Shown here one piece after another: positions 17,130 to 26,482 of a stretch of 64,000 nt of DNA. The stretch lies in the NCBI RefSeq assembly GCF_000518665.1, contig NZ_JAEA01000002.1:124001-188000 (forward strand), written 5' to 3'. This stretch comes from Microvirga flocculans ATCC BAA-817 (lineage in GTDB: Bacteria > Pseudomonadota > Alphaproteobacteria > Rhizobiales > Beijerinckiaceae). The notes under the pieces are model-generated. The model had not been told where the DNA came from and did no database searches. It saw only the letters and a program-made list of their open reading frames with translations. Every line of letters begins with the position of its first letter. Positions within the stretch are counted from its first letter, which is position 1. A program made the translations under genes and the position numbers.

Positions 17130-17220
17130 CCTGTGAAATCAATGGCTTCCTGTGTCGCATACCACATACGAATCCTGTGAATACCTGCGATAACACAGGC
17201 GCATCATGTGAAATCACAGG
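17130..17220. repeat. Cluster of CCTGTGA/TCACAGG elements
   Basis: CCTGTGAAATCA at 17130, CCTGTGAATACC at 17174, the complement of CCTGTGTT at 17192 and TGTGAAATCACAGG at 17207 lie within 90 bp. Another CCTGTGA lies near 17325. Repeated, partly inverted 7-12-mers in a divergent control region are typical of operator clusters. The binding protein is unknown, and one of the MarR-like proteins is a candidate. Confidence 0.45.
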
Positions 17221-17645
17221 CGGCTAATGTCCACGCATCGGTCAGCCGTACTCATAAGGCTATAGCATTACATAGACAGGACATACGCTATTTTCTTGAC
17301 GCCTTGATATTCCACACGTTTTTCCTGTGAGTTGGGAGGACACGTTGGGAGTTGCGGGTCCCTCGCTACCCGTGAGCATATCCCATGAAATGCTATATGG
17401 TTTCAAAAAAGGGCTAAAGCTCTCACGCGGTTGTTGGGGTAATGCCGTGCAGCGTCACGCGCTCACAAGAACCACATTGGGTCCCATCAGAACCCCATCA
17501 GGTCCCATCAGACCCTCCAGGCCCTCCAGAACACCCCACCCCTTAGGGTCCCATCCTAGGTTCATCACAGGGTCCCCCAGGAGGGGTCACAGGGCACGTC
17601 TGCCCGGAGCCGATAGGCGACTGGCCGGGGGAATGTGTCAAAATT

Positions 17646-17668
17646 GCATTTTTGTTGACCTTAAGGAG
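17646..17668 (+). promoter_or_regulatory. TTAAGGA-family element 1, upstream of the structural block
   Basis: It contains TTTTGTTGACCTTAAGGA, identical over 18 bp to elements at 52709 and 52755 on the other strand, with one mismatch to that at 55683. A short GGGC/GCCC hairpin follows. It points rightward, 180 bp before the first structural gene. Either a phage promoter or a repressor operator is possible. Confidence 0.6.
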
Positions 17669-17844
17669 AGAGGGCCGAGATGCCCCGCAGGTTGATGAGC
17701 CAGATTCCATCTTAAGAACCAATAGATGTTCAATAACAATAATAACCATAATCTATTACTCATCATGCTCTCCTTTGATCTAATGAATATCTTATGATTT
17801 CAAAGGTCCTTTGGGACCCAATAATAATAATTTCAGAGGACCCA

Positions 17845-18594
17845 ATGCCTTTAGAAGTAGCAACTTTTATCAATCAGCTTGATCCGTCTAATCCGGCTGC
17901 TCCAGATTTGCTGGCCGATACGGACAACCATCTCCGACTAATCAAGCAAGTCATTAAGAACACTTTCCCGAATGTCACTGGTCCTGTGACCCTCACTCAG
18001 CATGGTTTGAATGGGGCTGTTCCGATTGGTGGCATCATCCTGTGGTCCGGTGCCACGAACGCGATCCCCGCAGGGTGGGTCCTGTGTGCTGGTCAGACAG
18101 GTATCTCTCGCTCCGATGGCGAGGGAACCATTAACGTCCCTGACCTCCGCAACCGCTTCATCGTTGGTGCTGGTGGCTCATACACCGTGGGACAGACAGG
18201 TGGCTCCCAAGCTCAAACAGGCACCACTGATACCCAAGGCTCTCACGCGCACTCTGGCTCCACTGGTGTTGCTGGTGGTCACTACCATGGTGGTCGTACC
18301 GCTGACCACCGCCTGACCATCGCTCAGATGCCGTCTCACGATCACTCCGTCTACCACGGCTCAGTGGCTAACGGCGGTGGTTCTGCGCTCATGAGAGCGA
18401 GTGCCACAGGCTCTACCTCTGCCTCGTTCATCGAGAACCGCGGTGGTGGTGATCCTCACAGCCACGGCATTGGGTGGGATGGCGACCACGCTCACACCTT
18501 TGCGACCGACTACCAGGGCGCTCACTGGCACAACGTCAACATCCCTGATGGTCGTCCTCCGTTCTATGCACTTGCGTACATCATGAGAGTTTAA
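17845..18594 (+). CDS. Tail fibre/tip protein with collar domain and His-X-His repeats
   Basis: The 249-residue protein starts at ATG 17845 (MPLEVATFINQLDP) after GAGGACCCA. A phage tail-collar domain (PIGGIILWSGATNAIPAGWVLC, split across residues 68-90) is followed by NVPDLRNRF. A glycine-rich region then carries six His-X-His motifs (HAH, HYH, HDH, HSH, HAH, HWH). Such motifs bind metal along the trimer axis in T4 gp37-like tips. It ends in PPFYALAYIMRV, typical of these fibres. It is the first gene of the rightward block. Confidence 0.85.
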   Translation: MPLEVATFINQLDPSNPAAPDLLADTDNHLRLIKQVIKNTFPNVTGPVTLTQHGLNGAVPIGGIILWSGATNAIPAGWVLCAGQTGISRSDGEGTINVPDLRNRFIVGAGGSYTVGQTGGSQAQTGTTDTQGSHAHSGSTGVAGGHYHGGRTADHRLTIAQMPSHDHSVYHGSVANGGGSALMRASATGSTSASFIENRGGGDPHSHGIGWDGDHAHTFATDYQGAHWHNVNIPDGRPPFYALAYIMRV

Positions 18595-18597
18595 CCC

Positions 18598-20244
18598 ATG
18601 GCAATGTTACCCCTACGAGAACTAGGGAAGTATGGGGTAATCGCAGATGTGGACCCCTATGACCTCCCTTCCGCTGCGTTCGTGTTCGCCAATAACTGCC
18701 GCTTTGAGGATGGCAAGATTCAGCGCGGCGCGGTGTTCCGCAAGATTTGTGATCTAACCGAGGCTGACCCGATTCATGTGGTAGGCTACACGAACTCTGT
18801 TGAGGCTCCTGTGGTCTACTACGTGACCGAGGATGGCCGGATTTATGAGCGTACCTTTGCGGGGGATGAAGAGGAGCGTACGGCCTCTGGCTACACGCCG
18901 AGCTACGCGCCCCTTCCTGTGACCTCCGCAAGCCTCAACGGCGTCCTCTACATCAACAAGGGCGACCGTGTGCCGTGGTATGTGTCCAAGAACGCATCCT
19001 CCGGTACGTCCCTTCAGCCGATCCCTGTGGACGACTCTGGTTACACCCAATGGCGCACCGAATGGAGGGCGCGGGTGCTTCGTTCGATGAACGGGATGCT
19101 CGTGGCCTTCAATGTGACTAAGGGTGCCAATGCGAACCCGAACATGGTCAAGTGGTCCGACTTCGGTATTGACCCATATGCGGTGGTCCCGAATTGGGAT
19201 TTCACGAGTCCTGAGTCCTCCGCTGGTGAGAACACACTGGCAGAGATGAAGGGAGGCATCATTGACGCCTATCCGCTCAGGAACCGCATGTATATCTTCT
19301 CTGACGTGGAAACTTGGCTCATGGAGTCCGTGGGAGGCGTCGAGATTTTCCGGTTCGACCGTGCGTTTGACCGGGGAGTGATTAACACGAACTGTGTGAT
19401 GGAGGTCGCCGGGCTCCAGTACGTCTTTGGCTCCAATGACATTTGGTTCCATGACGGCACGACGGCTGACTCTCTGGCCTCTGGCCGAGTCCGTAGGTTC
19501 ATCTACGACTCCCTTCGGCGTGACGAGTCCAAGTATTTCTTCGTGACCTACAATCAGAGGCTCAACGAGGTCATCTTCTGCTACGTCTCCGACGATCAAT
19601 ATGTGAAGTTCCCGGCTGTGTCGGGTAAGGGTTGCAACAGAGCGGCCATTTACAACACCGAGTCTAAGGTCTGGTACTTCGCTGATCTGCCTTACGTGAC
19701 GTGCGCGGCCCATTTGCCGATCACTTTTGGTCAGCAATTGACCTTCGAGAACGTCACAGGCACCTTTGCGACCGTTGGTGGTGCCTTCAGCCAGCTTGAG
19801 TTGACCATCCGCACCAACTTGACCTTCGGAAGCAAGGCTCAGGGCGACGTTTCACACGCTCTGAGGACCTTTGAGGCGTTCAGAGAGGTCGAAACCGGCT
19901 ATCTCTTGGATGAGGTCGTGAACTCTCCTGCGTATCTTGAGCGCACAGGCATCGACTTGGACGAAATCGGCTCCGAGTTGAGGGGTTATAAGTGCGTTTC
20001 CTCGATTTATCCGCAGGGGCGCCTGGACTACGAGGCTGCTCCGCTCGTTTTCACGTTCGGAATTGCCGATCACGCGGCCCAGGACCCTGAATGGGGCACG
20101 GCGCAAACCTATGACCGAGTGCAATACAAGCTCGATTACAACCTTGCAGGGCGATATTTGGCGCTGAAGATCGAACAGACCGACTTCTTGCCATTCACCC
20201 TGTCTGCGTTGGACCTCGACGTGATTATTCTTGGTCAATTCTGA
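18598..20244 (+). CDS. Tail nozzle-like structural protein (gp12/gp10-type)
   Basis: The 548-residue protein begins MAMLPLRELGKYGVIADVDPYDLPSAAFVFANNCRF in pieces that resemble podoviral nozzle or DNA-stabilisation proteins. The usual start there is a 'G...D.dPyDLP..A...a.NcRF.dG' pattern, followed by many beta-propeller-like strands. The assignment rests on this N-terminal pattern, its length and its place in the virion block. It follows the first fibre by 3 bp. It should form the lower part of the short tail. Confidence 0.65.
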   Translation: MAMLPLRELGKYGVIADVDPYDLPSAAFVFANNCRFEDGKIQRGAVFRKICDLTEADPIHVVGYTNSVEAPVVYYVTEDGRIYERTFAGDEEERTASGYTPSYAPLPVTSASLNGVLYINKGDRVPWYVSKNASSGTSLQPIPVDDSGYTQWRTEWRARVLRSMNGMLVAFNVTKGANANPNMVKWSDFGIDPYAVVPNWDFTSPESSAGENTLAEMKGGIIDAYPLRNRMYIFSDVETWLMESVGGVEIFRFDRAFDRGVINTNCVMEVAGLQYVFGSNDIWFHDGTTADSLASGRVRRFIYDSLRRDESKYFFVTYNQRLNEVIFCYVSDDQYVKFPAVSGKGCNRAAIYNTESKVWYFADLPYVTCAAHLPITFGQQLTFENVTGTFATVGGAFSQLELTIRTNLTFGSKAQGDVSHALRTFEAFREVETGYLLDEVVNSPAYLERTGIDLDEIGSELRGYKCVSSIYPQGRLDYEAAPLVFTFGIADHAAQDPEWGTAQTYDRVQYKLDYNLAGRYLALKIEQTDFLPFTLSALDLDVIILGQF

Positions 20245-20258
20245 TACGAGGTACTATG
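20244..20258 (+). promoter_or_regulatory. T7-like phage promoter P1
   Basis: ATACGAGGTACTATG matches the family consensus ATACGACTTACTATG in 12 of 15 positions and resembles the T7 promoter ATACGACTCACTATA. Its ATG coincides with the start codon of the next small gene. Confidence 0.5.
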
Positions 20259-20411
20259 GCATACAAGAAACTATCCCCGTATAAGCCGCAAAATCCGCCT
20301 CAGATGAAGGAGTCCGAGCGTCAGTGGGTCCAAGACGAGCTTCGGCGCTTGGAAAACGTCCTCCAGGCCATCATTGCGGCTATTGAGGAACTCAGAGCCA
20401 AGGTGCCGTGA
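20256..20411 (+). CDS. 51-residue coiled-coil virion-block protein
   Basis: The frame MAYKKLSPYKPQNPPQMKES continues into a predicted amphipathic helix (WVQDELRRLENVLQAIIAAI) and ends at 20411. GAGG six bases upstream can serve as a ribosome-binding site. The stop overlaps the next start (TGATG), which supports real translation. Function is unknown. Its position among tail genes suggests a small structural or assembly protein. Confidence 0.6.
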   Translation: MAYKKLSPYKPQNPPQMKESERQWVQDELRRLENVLQAIIAAIEELRAKVP

Positions 20412-20767
20412 TGGAGCATCAGGCTTTTGAGGAAACAGAACGCCTGACAGTGTTTGACGGGACGGAGTACATCGCATCTTGCCATGCGGTGTATCTCCCG
20501 ACCGGGGAAGAGATGATCTTCTTCCATCTGGACGTGTTCTACATGAGCCACAACGTCCTCCAAGATATGCTCAAGAACTGGAAGCGGTTCCGCGAGGACG
20601 TGCCTGTTCGGCTGTTCTGCATGTTGACCGATGAGAACAAGGCGTCTCGCCGTCTCATTGAGAAGTATTTTGGCTTCGTGCCTATCAAGGTGATCCCTTG
20701 CACGGACGGAAAAGATAGGACGATTTTTGTGAATAATGGCCCCGCCAGAACGGAGGTCCAAGAATAA
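20411..20767 (+). CDS. GNAT-fold-like small protein
   Basis: The 118-residue product has strands and helices consistent with an acetyltransferase-like fold. It has a C-terminal block NKASRRLIEKYFGFVPIKV that resembles the last motif of GNAT enzymes (N..s.rliek.GF). The acetyl-CoA pyrophosphate-binding loop is not obvious, so activity is doubtful. It is coupled to the preceding small gene by TGATG. A role in virion assembly or host takeover is unknown. Confidence 0.55.
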   Translation: MEHQAFEETERLTVFDGTEYIASCHAVYLPTGEEMIFFHLDVFYMSHNVLQDMLKNWKRFREDVPVRLFCMLTDENKASRRLIEKYFGFVPIKVIPCTDGKDRTIFVNNGPARTEVQE

Positions 20768-20782
20768 TAAAAAGGAATTACG

Positions 20783-21931
20783 ATGGGTGGCGGCGGAAAA
20801 ACCACAGAATATCAAAAGACCGACCCATGGGCTCCGCAGCAGCCGTACCTTCTGGATGCGTTTTCGGAAGCCAAGGGTATTTACGACAGTAAGAAGGATT
20901 CCAGAGGCTACACTGGCGACTTTGTGGCCTCCTATGACCCGACCGATGTTGCGGGTCTGAAATCTATCCGAGATTGGTCGATGACCACGGGCCAGAACCT
21001 TGTGAACACACAGGCCGCTGGTGGTCAGGACTTGTTCTCTCGTGGCTCCCAGGCTCTTGGGGAGGTCGATACCGGCCTCAAGGACTTTGCGAACCGCGAT
21101 TGGACCTCAACTCACATTGCGAACGCGAACAGGTACGCGGATAACCCGTACATCAGCGATATGGTTGATGCGACCACGCGTGATGCGGTACGCACCTTCA
21201 ATGAGGACACGATCCGAGGGATCAACCAGAACGCTGCGGCTACAGGCAACGGCCTGAGCACTCGTGCTGGTATCGCCGCTGGCGTGGCTCAGAGGGGTAT
21301 CGCTGACCTTGTGGGCGACACGTCTGCGAAGCTCCGCAGCGATGCTTACAACGCTGGCCTTCAGATGAGCCAAGGGGATCAACAGTCCCTCCTGGCGGCT
21401 CTCATGGGCCGTGGCGAACTCGCAAGCGGTATGACCTCGCAGGGCCATACGATGATGAACGATGCCTTGTCGAACGAGGCTGGCGTCCTTGGCCTTCAGT
21501 CCTCCATTGCGGAGCTTCTCAAGGCTAACGAACAGTCCAAGCTCGATAACAAGTTCGCTAAGTTCGATTACCGCGACAACTACAAGAGCAACCTTCTCTC
21601 GCAGTACTACAACGTCGTTGGCGACAAGTTGTGGGGTAGCGAGGGCTTCTCGCAGACCAAGACGCAGCCTTCGGCTCTGTCCACGGCTGGCTCCATCATT
21701 GGAGCGATTGGTTCGCTCTTTAAGTCTGACGCTCGTACCAAGGATATCATTGAGAAGGTCGGCCACACGACCGAAGGCTTGCCGCTGTATCGCTACACCT
21801 ACAAGGACGCGAAGCATCTTGGCGAGTTCACCGCTCCGTTGGCTCAGGACGTTCAGAAGATCAAGCCTGAGGCCGTTCAGGAGGTCAATGGTGTCCTCTA
21901 CATCGACACGAACCTTTACGATTGGAGGTAA
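20783..21931 (+). CDS. Virion protein with S74-type C-terminal chaperone-like domain
   Basis: The 382-residue protein begins MGGGGKTTEYQKTDPWAPQQPYL. It has a long helical middle and ends in a domain like the intramolecular chaperone of endosialidases (SDARTKDIIEKVGH, LYRYTYKD, PLAQDVQKIKPEAV, NGVLYIDTN). The S-D-x-R-x-K motif (SDARTK, near residue 313) is the catalytic region for autoproteolysis in that family. The gene sits where T7 has internal virion proteins. It is probably an internal virion or tail-associated protein. Confidence 0.7.
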   Translation: MGGGGKTTEYQKTDPWAPQQPYLLDAFSEAKGIYDSKKDSRGYTGDFVASYDPTDVAGLKSIRDWSMTTGQNLVNTQAAGGQDLFSRGSQALGEVDTGLKDFANRDWTSTHIANANRYADNPYISDMVDATTRDAVRTFNEDTIRGINQNAAATGNGLSTRAGIAAGVAQRGIADLVGDTSAKLRSDAYNAGLQMSQGDQQSLLAALMGRGELASGMTSQGHTMMNDALSNEAGVLGLQSSIAELLKANEQSKLDNKFAKFDYRDNYKSNLLSQYYNVVGDKLWGSEGFSQTKTQPSALSTAGSIIGAIGSLFKSDARTKDIIEKVGHTTEGLPLYRYTYKDAKHLGEFTAPLAQDVQKIKPEAVQEVNGVLYIDTNLYDWR

Positions 21932-21934
21932 TTT

Positions 21935-23500
21935 ATGGCGTGGAGCTATGACGCTTATTTGCCCGTAGTGACCCGCCGTGAGTCTGGTGGGAATCCAAAT
22001 GCGAAGAACCCGCGTTCTTCCGCATCGGGCCTCTTCCAGTTCCTCGATGACACGTACATGGCGTATGCTCGCCGTCTGTACCCGCGAATGTCCGAAGGCG
22101 CTCTTATGGCGCGTAAGAACGACGTTGCGACACAGAACGAAGTCATGAGGGCGTTCACCGAGGACAACGCAAACCGCCTGAGTAAAGCGGGTATTCCGCT
22201 GAGTAATGGCTCTGTGTATGCGGCTCACTTCCTTGGCCCTGCTGGTGCCATTCAGGCTCTCAGGGCCTCCGACGACACACCGATCAATCAGGTTGTGAGC
22301 GCCGATGCCATTAAGGCCAACCCAGGCGTCTTTAAGAACATCAGAACCGCTGGTGACTTCAAGCGATGGGCTGGCGCCTATGGTGGGGGCGCTCCTGCCG
22401 ATCAGTCTGCGACTCCGATGGAGCTTGCTCTCCAGGAGCAGATCACTGGAGGCTCAGGAGACTCTCAACTGTCCGGTGGTGCTGGCACCGATACGCTGGC
22501 TACCGAGGCACAGCCTCAGTCCATGTGGGATCAGTTCCTCTCTGGAGGTCCTGGTGCGCTCTTTGGCGCTCCCGTTGAGGACTACAGCTTCAGTGATGGC
22601 CTCATTGGTGCTGGTGCGGCTCTTATGGCTCGTGACAACCCTCAGGGTGCTGCGGCTCTGGCTTCCGCCCTTCGCTACAAGAAGGATGGTAAGACCAAGG
22701 ATAAGCGGCGTACGACCATCATTCGTGGTGCCGATGGCGCTACCTATGAGTACAATCAGGACACGGGCGAGAACCGTAAGCTCATCGACGCTCCTGCTAA
22801 GACCTTCACGGATTCCGCTCAGAAGACGTTCATTGACGTGAACAACAAGGCCGATACGGCGTACAACACGCTCGACCGCCTGAATACGTTCCGCAAGCAG
22901 CTTGTCTCTGGTGAACTCTCCGTGGACGCGCTTAACCGCGTTGGCACGTCTTGGCGCAACATTCTCGACGGGACGACCCCTGCCACGGGTATTCAGGACC
23001 GCAACGCGGCTCTGTTCTATCAGTGGCTCCACGAAGCTCGTGACGCGAAGCTTCTGGATGCGAATGGTGTTCAGACCGAGGGTGATGCTCAGAGGGCTAT
23101 GGAGTCGATCCTGCCGGGCACCACGAAGTTCAGTAACCAGAGTGTGTCTGCGCTTCTCGATCAGTCGGCTAAGGGCTTCCGCAGCTTGTATGACCGCAAC
23201 AGTCGCTACGGCCAGGACATGCTTCGCCGCTACGGCGGTGAGGATGGTGAGTACTACAATCAGCAGTACTCCGAGCGTACGCGGAGACTCGATGACTTCG
23301 AGCCTGAGTACGTTAAGCGCCGTGACGAATGGCTCAAGAACTACAACGTCCCTACGAGCCAAGGTGGTGATAGGCCGACCGTTACGGGCCGTCCTGAGCG
23401 TACTCAGCAGTCTCGCTATCGTGAAGGTCAGACCGCAACTGGACCAAATGGCGAAAAGATCATCTTCCAGAACGGAAGGTGGGTTCCACTAAAACAATAA
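21935..23500 (+). CDS. Internal virion protein with lytic transglycosylase domain
   Basis: The 521-residue protein starts MAWSYDAYLPVVTRRESGGNP. E16 in RRESGG is the likely catalytic acid of an SLT-like fold, followed by SASGLFQFLDDTY and YAAHFLGPAGAIQAL. This matches the muralytic domain of the ejected T7 gp16-type proteins, which open the peptidoglycan during DNA entry. The remaining 370 residues are not recognised. It lies 3 bp after the S74-like gene and 12 bp before the largest virion gene. Confidence 0.82.
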   Translation: MAWSYDAYLPVVTRRESGGNPNAKNPRSSASGLFQFLDDTYMAYARRLYPRMSEGALMARKNDVATQNEVMRAFTEDNANRLSKAGIPLSNGSVYAAHFLGPAGAIQALRASDDTPINQVVSADAIKANPGVFKNIRTAGDFKRWAGAYGGGAPADQSATPMELALQEQITGGSGDSQLSGGAGTDTLATEAQPQSMWDQFLSGGPGALFGAPVEDYSFSDGLIGAGAALMARDNPQGAAALASALRYKKDGKTKDKRRTTIIRGADGATYEYNQDTGENRKLIDAPAKTFTDSAQKTFIDVNNKADTAYNTLDRLNTFRKQLVSGELSVDALNRVGTSWRNILDGTTPATGIQDRNAALFYQWLHEARDAKLLDANGVQTEGDAQRAMESILPGTTKFSNQSVSALLDQSAKGFRSLYDRNSRYGQDMLRRYGGEDGEYYNQQYSERTRRLDDFEPEYVKRRDEWLKNYNVPTSQGGDRPTVTGRPERTQQSRYREGQTATGPNGEKIIFQNGRWVPLKQ

Positions 23501-23512
23501 TAAGAGGAAGTA

Positions 23513-26482
23513 ATGGAACAATTACCTGAGGGCTTTGTACTCGATGAGGACACAGAAGCCCAATCTTCTGCGCTGCCCGAAGGTTTCGTTCTCGACTCTG
23601 ACGATCCGATGGAGGGCCAAGGTGTTCTGGAGAAGAGCGCCAAGGCTCTCCAGTACGGAGCAGCCCAACGTGCTGTCGGCTACGGCAAGACTCTGGATGC
23701 CATAGGAGTCGATACCGCTGGTAAGACATTGGTGGAGATGGGTGAGGCGCTTGCGCCAAAGGATTACCGTTCCGCCTCAGTAGATTTCTTTGACCCGCAA
23801 GAGAAGGATAGGGGCCTCTTTGGCTACGGATGGGGCTACGTGCCTCGTGCGCTGCTTGAACAGGTGCCAGGTCTAGCGGCCGATCTTGGTATTGGCGCTC
23901 TTACGGGCGGCTTTGGCTTCGTTGGGTCCAATGTGGCCGGGAACTTCGGTCCTGCCCTTGAAGCTCGTATGCAGAACGATGGTAAGACCCTGGATGATGC
24001 CGGGATTGTCGATTACACCGCTGTGGGTGCTGGTACGGCCCTGAACGCCTATCTGAACAAGGTGGGTATCGGGTCGGCTGTCTCCGCTCCTGTGAAGGGA
24101 GCCGGCTTGGGCGCTATCGCTCAAATCCCCGGTGCTATCGCCAAGGGTGCCGTTGCTGAAGGCTTGACCGAGGCCGCTCAGACGGCTGTGGATCAGGCGG
24201 CTACGCAGATCGGAACCGAGAGAGGGTATGACCCGAACCTCAAGGAGATCGCTGGCGCTGGTATCTTAGGTGGTGCCGCTGGTGGAGCCCTTAGGACCGC
24301 CCAGGTCCCAGGAGACGTACTCAACTCCATCAAGGATAGCTCCTTTGATGCCGAGTCTGCTACCCGCGTGGCTGACTACGCTCAGAGCTTGGGCGATGAC
24401 CTTGGGAGCGAGAAGGGGGCCTATCGGGCTCTCAGCACCATCAAGGATCACTTCCAGAGACAATTCACGCACGTCAAATCCAAGGTGGCTAATGAGTTCA
24501 TCAAGGAGACAGGTGCGGGTGATTTCATTACGGACCTCGATAACCGCCTGAACCATGGGTACACCCTGAAGAAAGGCGACTTCGCAGAGCTTGAGGCCAT
24601 GTTTGGCGACCGCGCCGATGGTGTGGCCCTCATCAATGCGATCAAGGACCGTGACACTGTTAACCGCCTAGCCAATCGAGGCGTTGTAACCGATAGTGAG
24701 CAACGCTTTGGTGGTGGCCTGTCCGGTGGCAAGCTTGGACGCTTCATTAACCCGACTCGTGGTGTTGGTCGAGTGCTTGGCGCTGCCGCTGGTGCAACGC
24801 ATGGCGCAAGTCAGCTTGCGATCCCATTCGCCTCACAGGCGGCTCTTGTGGCTCCGATGGCCCTGAAGGTCCTTGGGTCCCAGGTTGCGGGGTACACAGG
24901 CGCTCGTGCTATCGACTCCGTGCTTGGCACGTCCAAGCCGCTTGAACGCTTTGCTAACCGCTGGTCTGGTCATGCTGAGACGACCACGCCGAACCTTCCG
25001 AGTACGAAGGAACTCAAGGCGGCTCAGAAGGCTCTCCAGAAGCTCCAGGCTGAAGAGGATCGCATCTTACGCGATGCCGAACGCGGTGGTTCGGGTCGGA
25101 ACTCGCCTGACGCCACACGTAAGGCCAAACAGACCGATAAGGCTTGGGAGCAATACAAGAAGGCTCAGAAGGCCCAGGAATCCGCTCTGGAGGCCCGTAG
25201 AGCCGATGAGGAAGCTGCGTGGGCCGATCATACCAAGCTGCCTAAGAACGCCTCTGAGGAGGCTCTGTGGGCCGAATATGATGCCATGCAGAACGCCCGT
25301 GCGTCTCAGGTCGCGGAGCTTCAGTCCGGTATGGCCGCTGCGGCGGGTATGAACCGGAAGCGGGATGCTGACCTTGTGGTTCAGGCTCTCAACAAGCTCG
25401 CTGAGGCCCAACAGGCTCGTGAGGCTGGTTGGGATAAGGGTAAGAAGCAGAAGGCCGCTCAGGACGCTCAGGATGCCCGTAGGCAGGAAGAAATCGACCG
25501 CGCCTATGAGCAAGTCGGATCGCTCCCGAAACAGGCTTCTGAGGATGCCCTGTGGGCTGAGTATGAGCGTTCCCAGGAGGCCGATCAGGCTCGTGCGCTT
25601 GAGGAGCTGGCCGGGATCAACGCCGTCGAGGCGATGAACCGTCAGGACCATCTGGACGTAGTGGCTAAGGCCCTAAATCGTCTGGCTCAGGTACAAGCTC
25701 AGAAGTCCCAGGACTTCGATAAGGGTAGGGCTCAAGTGGCCTCTCAGGAAGCTCAGGAGGCGAAAGCATCCCAGGCTCGTGAGAATGAGTACCTGAAGGC
25801 AGAAGCCGCACGGCGCAAACCGTCCCCTGAGGAGATTAAGGCTCAACAGGAGGAGGCCGCGTGGGCTGAGTACGAGCGGGAGCAGGACGAGGATTGGAAC
25901 GACGCTGACGCTGAGAAGGCCATCCAGGCTGAACTCAAGAAGCGCGATAGCGAGTCTAAGAAGCTTGTGGCTCAGTCCAAGAAGGCTAAGGAAGCTCGTG
26001 AGAAGCTGGCTAAGAAGGCCGAGGAGGCTGCGGCTAATCCGAAGCCGGGTGAGATGCCTAAGGTCCAACCGACCAAGGGTGGGCTCGCTGAGAAGGCCCT
26101 TGAGAAGCTCTCACAGGCCGTTGAGGTCGAAGGTGATGAGTATGTGACCCGTAGGGGTGTTCAGGAATCCCGTATTCCTAAGGACTCCATTCGAACCACT
26201 CCAGAACGCTGGAAGGCAAGTGTTCAGCAACATTTCGAGGTTCGTGAGAAATTCGCAAATGCTGTTGGGAAGCTTGGTGGACGCGGCTTCAAGGATGAGG
26301 TCAACGCTCTGTTGGCTCGTATGTCCAACCAAGCTCAGTCTTGGGAAGAGGCTTACAGCTACTTCGAGGACTTCGTGAACGAACCAAAGCACGAACGCCT
26401 AGCGAACGAGATTTGGGACGTGTTCAACGAGCACATGGCTGCATTGAAAGGAACGTATAAGCATGACAAAGCGCCTCGTTAA
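23513..26482 (+). CDS. Giant internal virion/ejection protein with coiled-coil tail
   Basis: This 989-residue protein is the longest in the element. It opens with two LPEGFVLD motifs at residues 4 and 22, a motif repeated in many phage ejection proteins. Glycine/alanine-rich hydrophobic segments follow near 115-260 (GLAADLGIGALTGGFGF, AGAGILGGAAGGALR). From about residue 500 there is a long charged helix of repeated units containing ALWAEY or AAWAEY and NRLAQVQAQK-like stretches. Membrane-capable segments and long helices fit a T7 gp15/16-like trans-envelope conduit. It overlaps the next gene by 20 bp. Confidence 0.75.
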   Translation: MEQLPEGFVLDEDTEAQSSALPEGFVLDSDDPMEGQGVLEKSAKALQYGAAQRAVGYGKTLDAIGVDTAGKTLVEMGEALAPKDYRSASVDFFDPQEKDRGLFGYGWGYVPRALLEQVPGLAADLGIGALTGGFGFVGSNVAGNFGPALEARMQNDGKTLDDAGIVDYTAVGAGTALNAYLNKVGIGSAVSAPVKGAGLGAIAQIPGAIAKGAVAEGLTEAAQTAVDQAATQIGTERGYDPNLKEIAGAGILGGAAGGALRTAQVPGDVLNSIKDSSFDAESATRVADYAQSLGDDLGSEKGAYRALSTIKDHFQRQFTHVKSKVANEFIKETGAGDFITDLDNRLNHGYTLKKGDFAELEAMFGDRADGVALINAIKDRDTVNRLANRGVVTDSEQRFGGGLSGGKLGRFINPTRGVGRVLGAAAGATHGASQLAIPFASQAALVAPMALKVLGSQVAGYTGARAIDSVLGTSKPLERFANRWSGHAETTTPNLPSTKELKAAQKALQKLQAEEDRILRDAERGGSGRNSPDATRKAKQTDKAWEQYKKAQKAQESALEARRADEEAAWADHTKLPKNASEEALWAEYDAMQNARASQVAELQSGMAAAAGMNRKRDADLVVQALNKLAEAQQAREAGWDKGKKQKAAQDAQDARRQEEIDRAYEQVGSLPKQASEDALWAEYERSQEADQARALEELAGINAVEAMNRQDHLDVVAKALNRLAQVQAQKSQDFDKGRAQVASQEAQEAKASQARENEYLKAEAARRKPSPEEIKAQQEEAAWAEYEREQDEDWNDADAEKAIQAELKKRDSESKKLVAQSKKAKEAREKLAKKAEEAAANPKPGEMPKVQPTKGGLAEKALEKLSQAVEVEGDEYVTRRGVQESRIPKDSIRTTPERWKASVQQHFEVREKFANAVGKLGGRGFKDEVNALLARMSNQAQSWEEAYSYFEDFVNEPKHERLANEIWDVFNEHMAALKGTYKHDKAPR

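Larger units (their letters stand above)
16491..17844. other. 1.35-kb non-coding control region between divergent blocks
   Basis: No convincing gene is present between the leftward lysogeny block and the rightward structural block. The region is rich in short repeats. There are several CCTGTGA/TCACAGG copies between about 17130 and 17330, an ACACACT-AAC-AGTGTGT hairpin near 16978, GGAACTCATGAG followed by GAACTAATGAG near 17034, and tandem CCCATCAG-type units at 17477-17530. It also holds one perfect DnaA-box sequence and one TTAAGGA-family element. It probably contains the divergent promoters, operators and possibly a replication origin. Confidence 0.6.

Noticed and set aside
17461-17600. 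Tandem CCCATCAG-type units resembling a CRISPR array
   Set aside because: Units are short, irregular and adjacent with no spacers, and no cas genes are present in the window.
17327-17695. 122-codon plus-strand frame in the control region
   Set aside because: It starts at GTG, is Arg/Pro-rich, crosses the tandem repeats and the TTAAGGA element, and has no recognisable fold.
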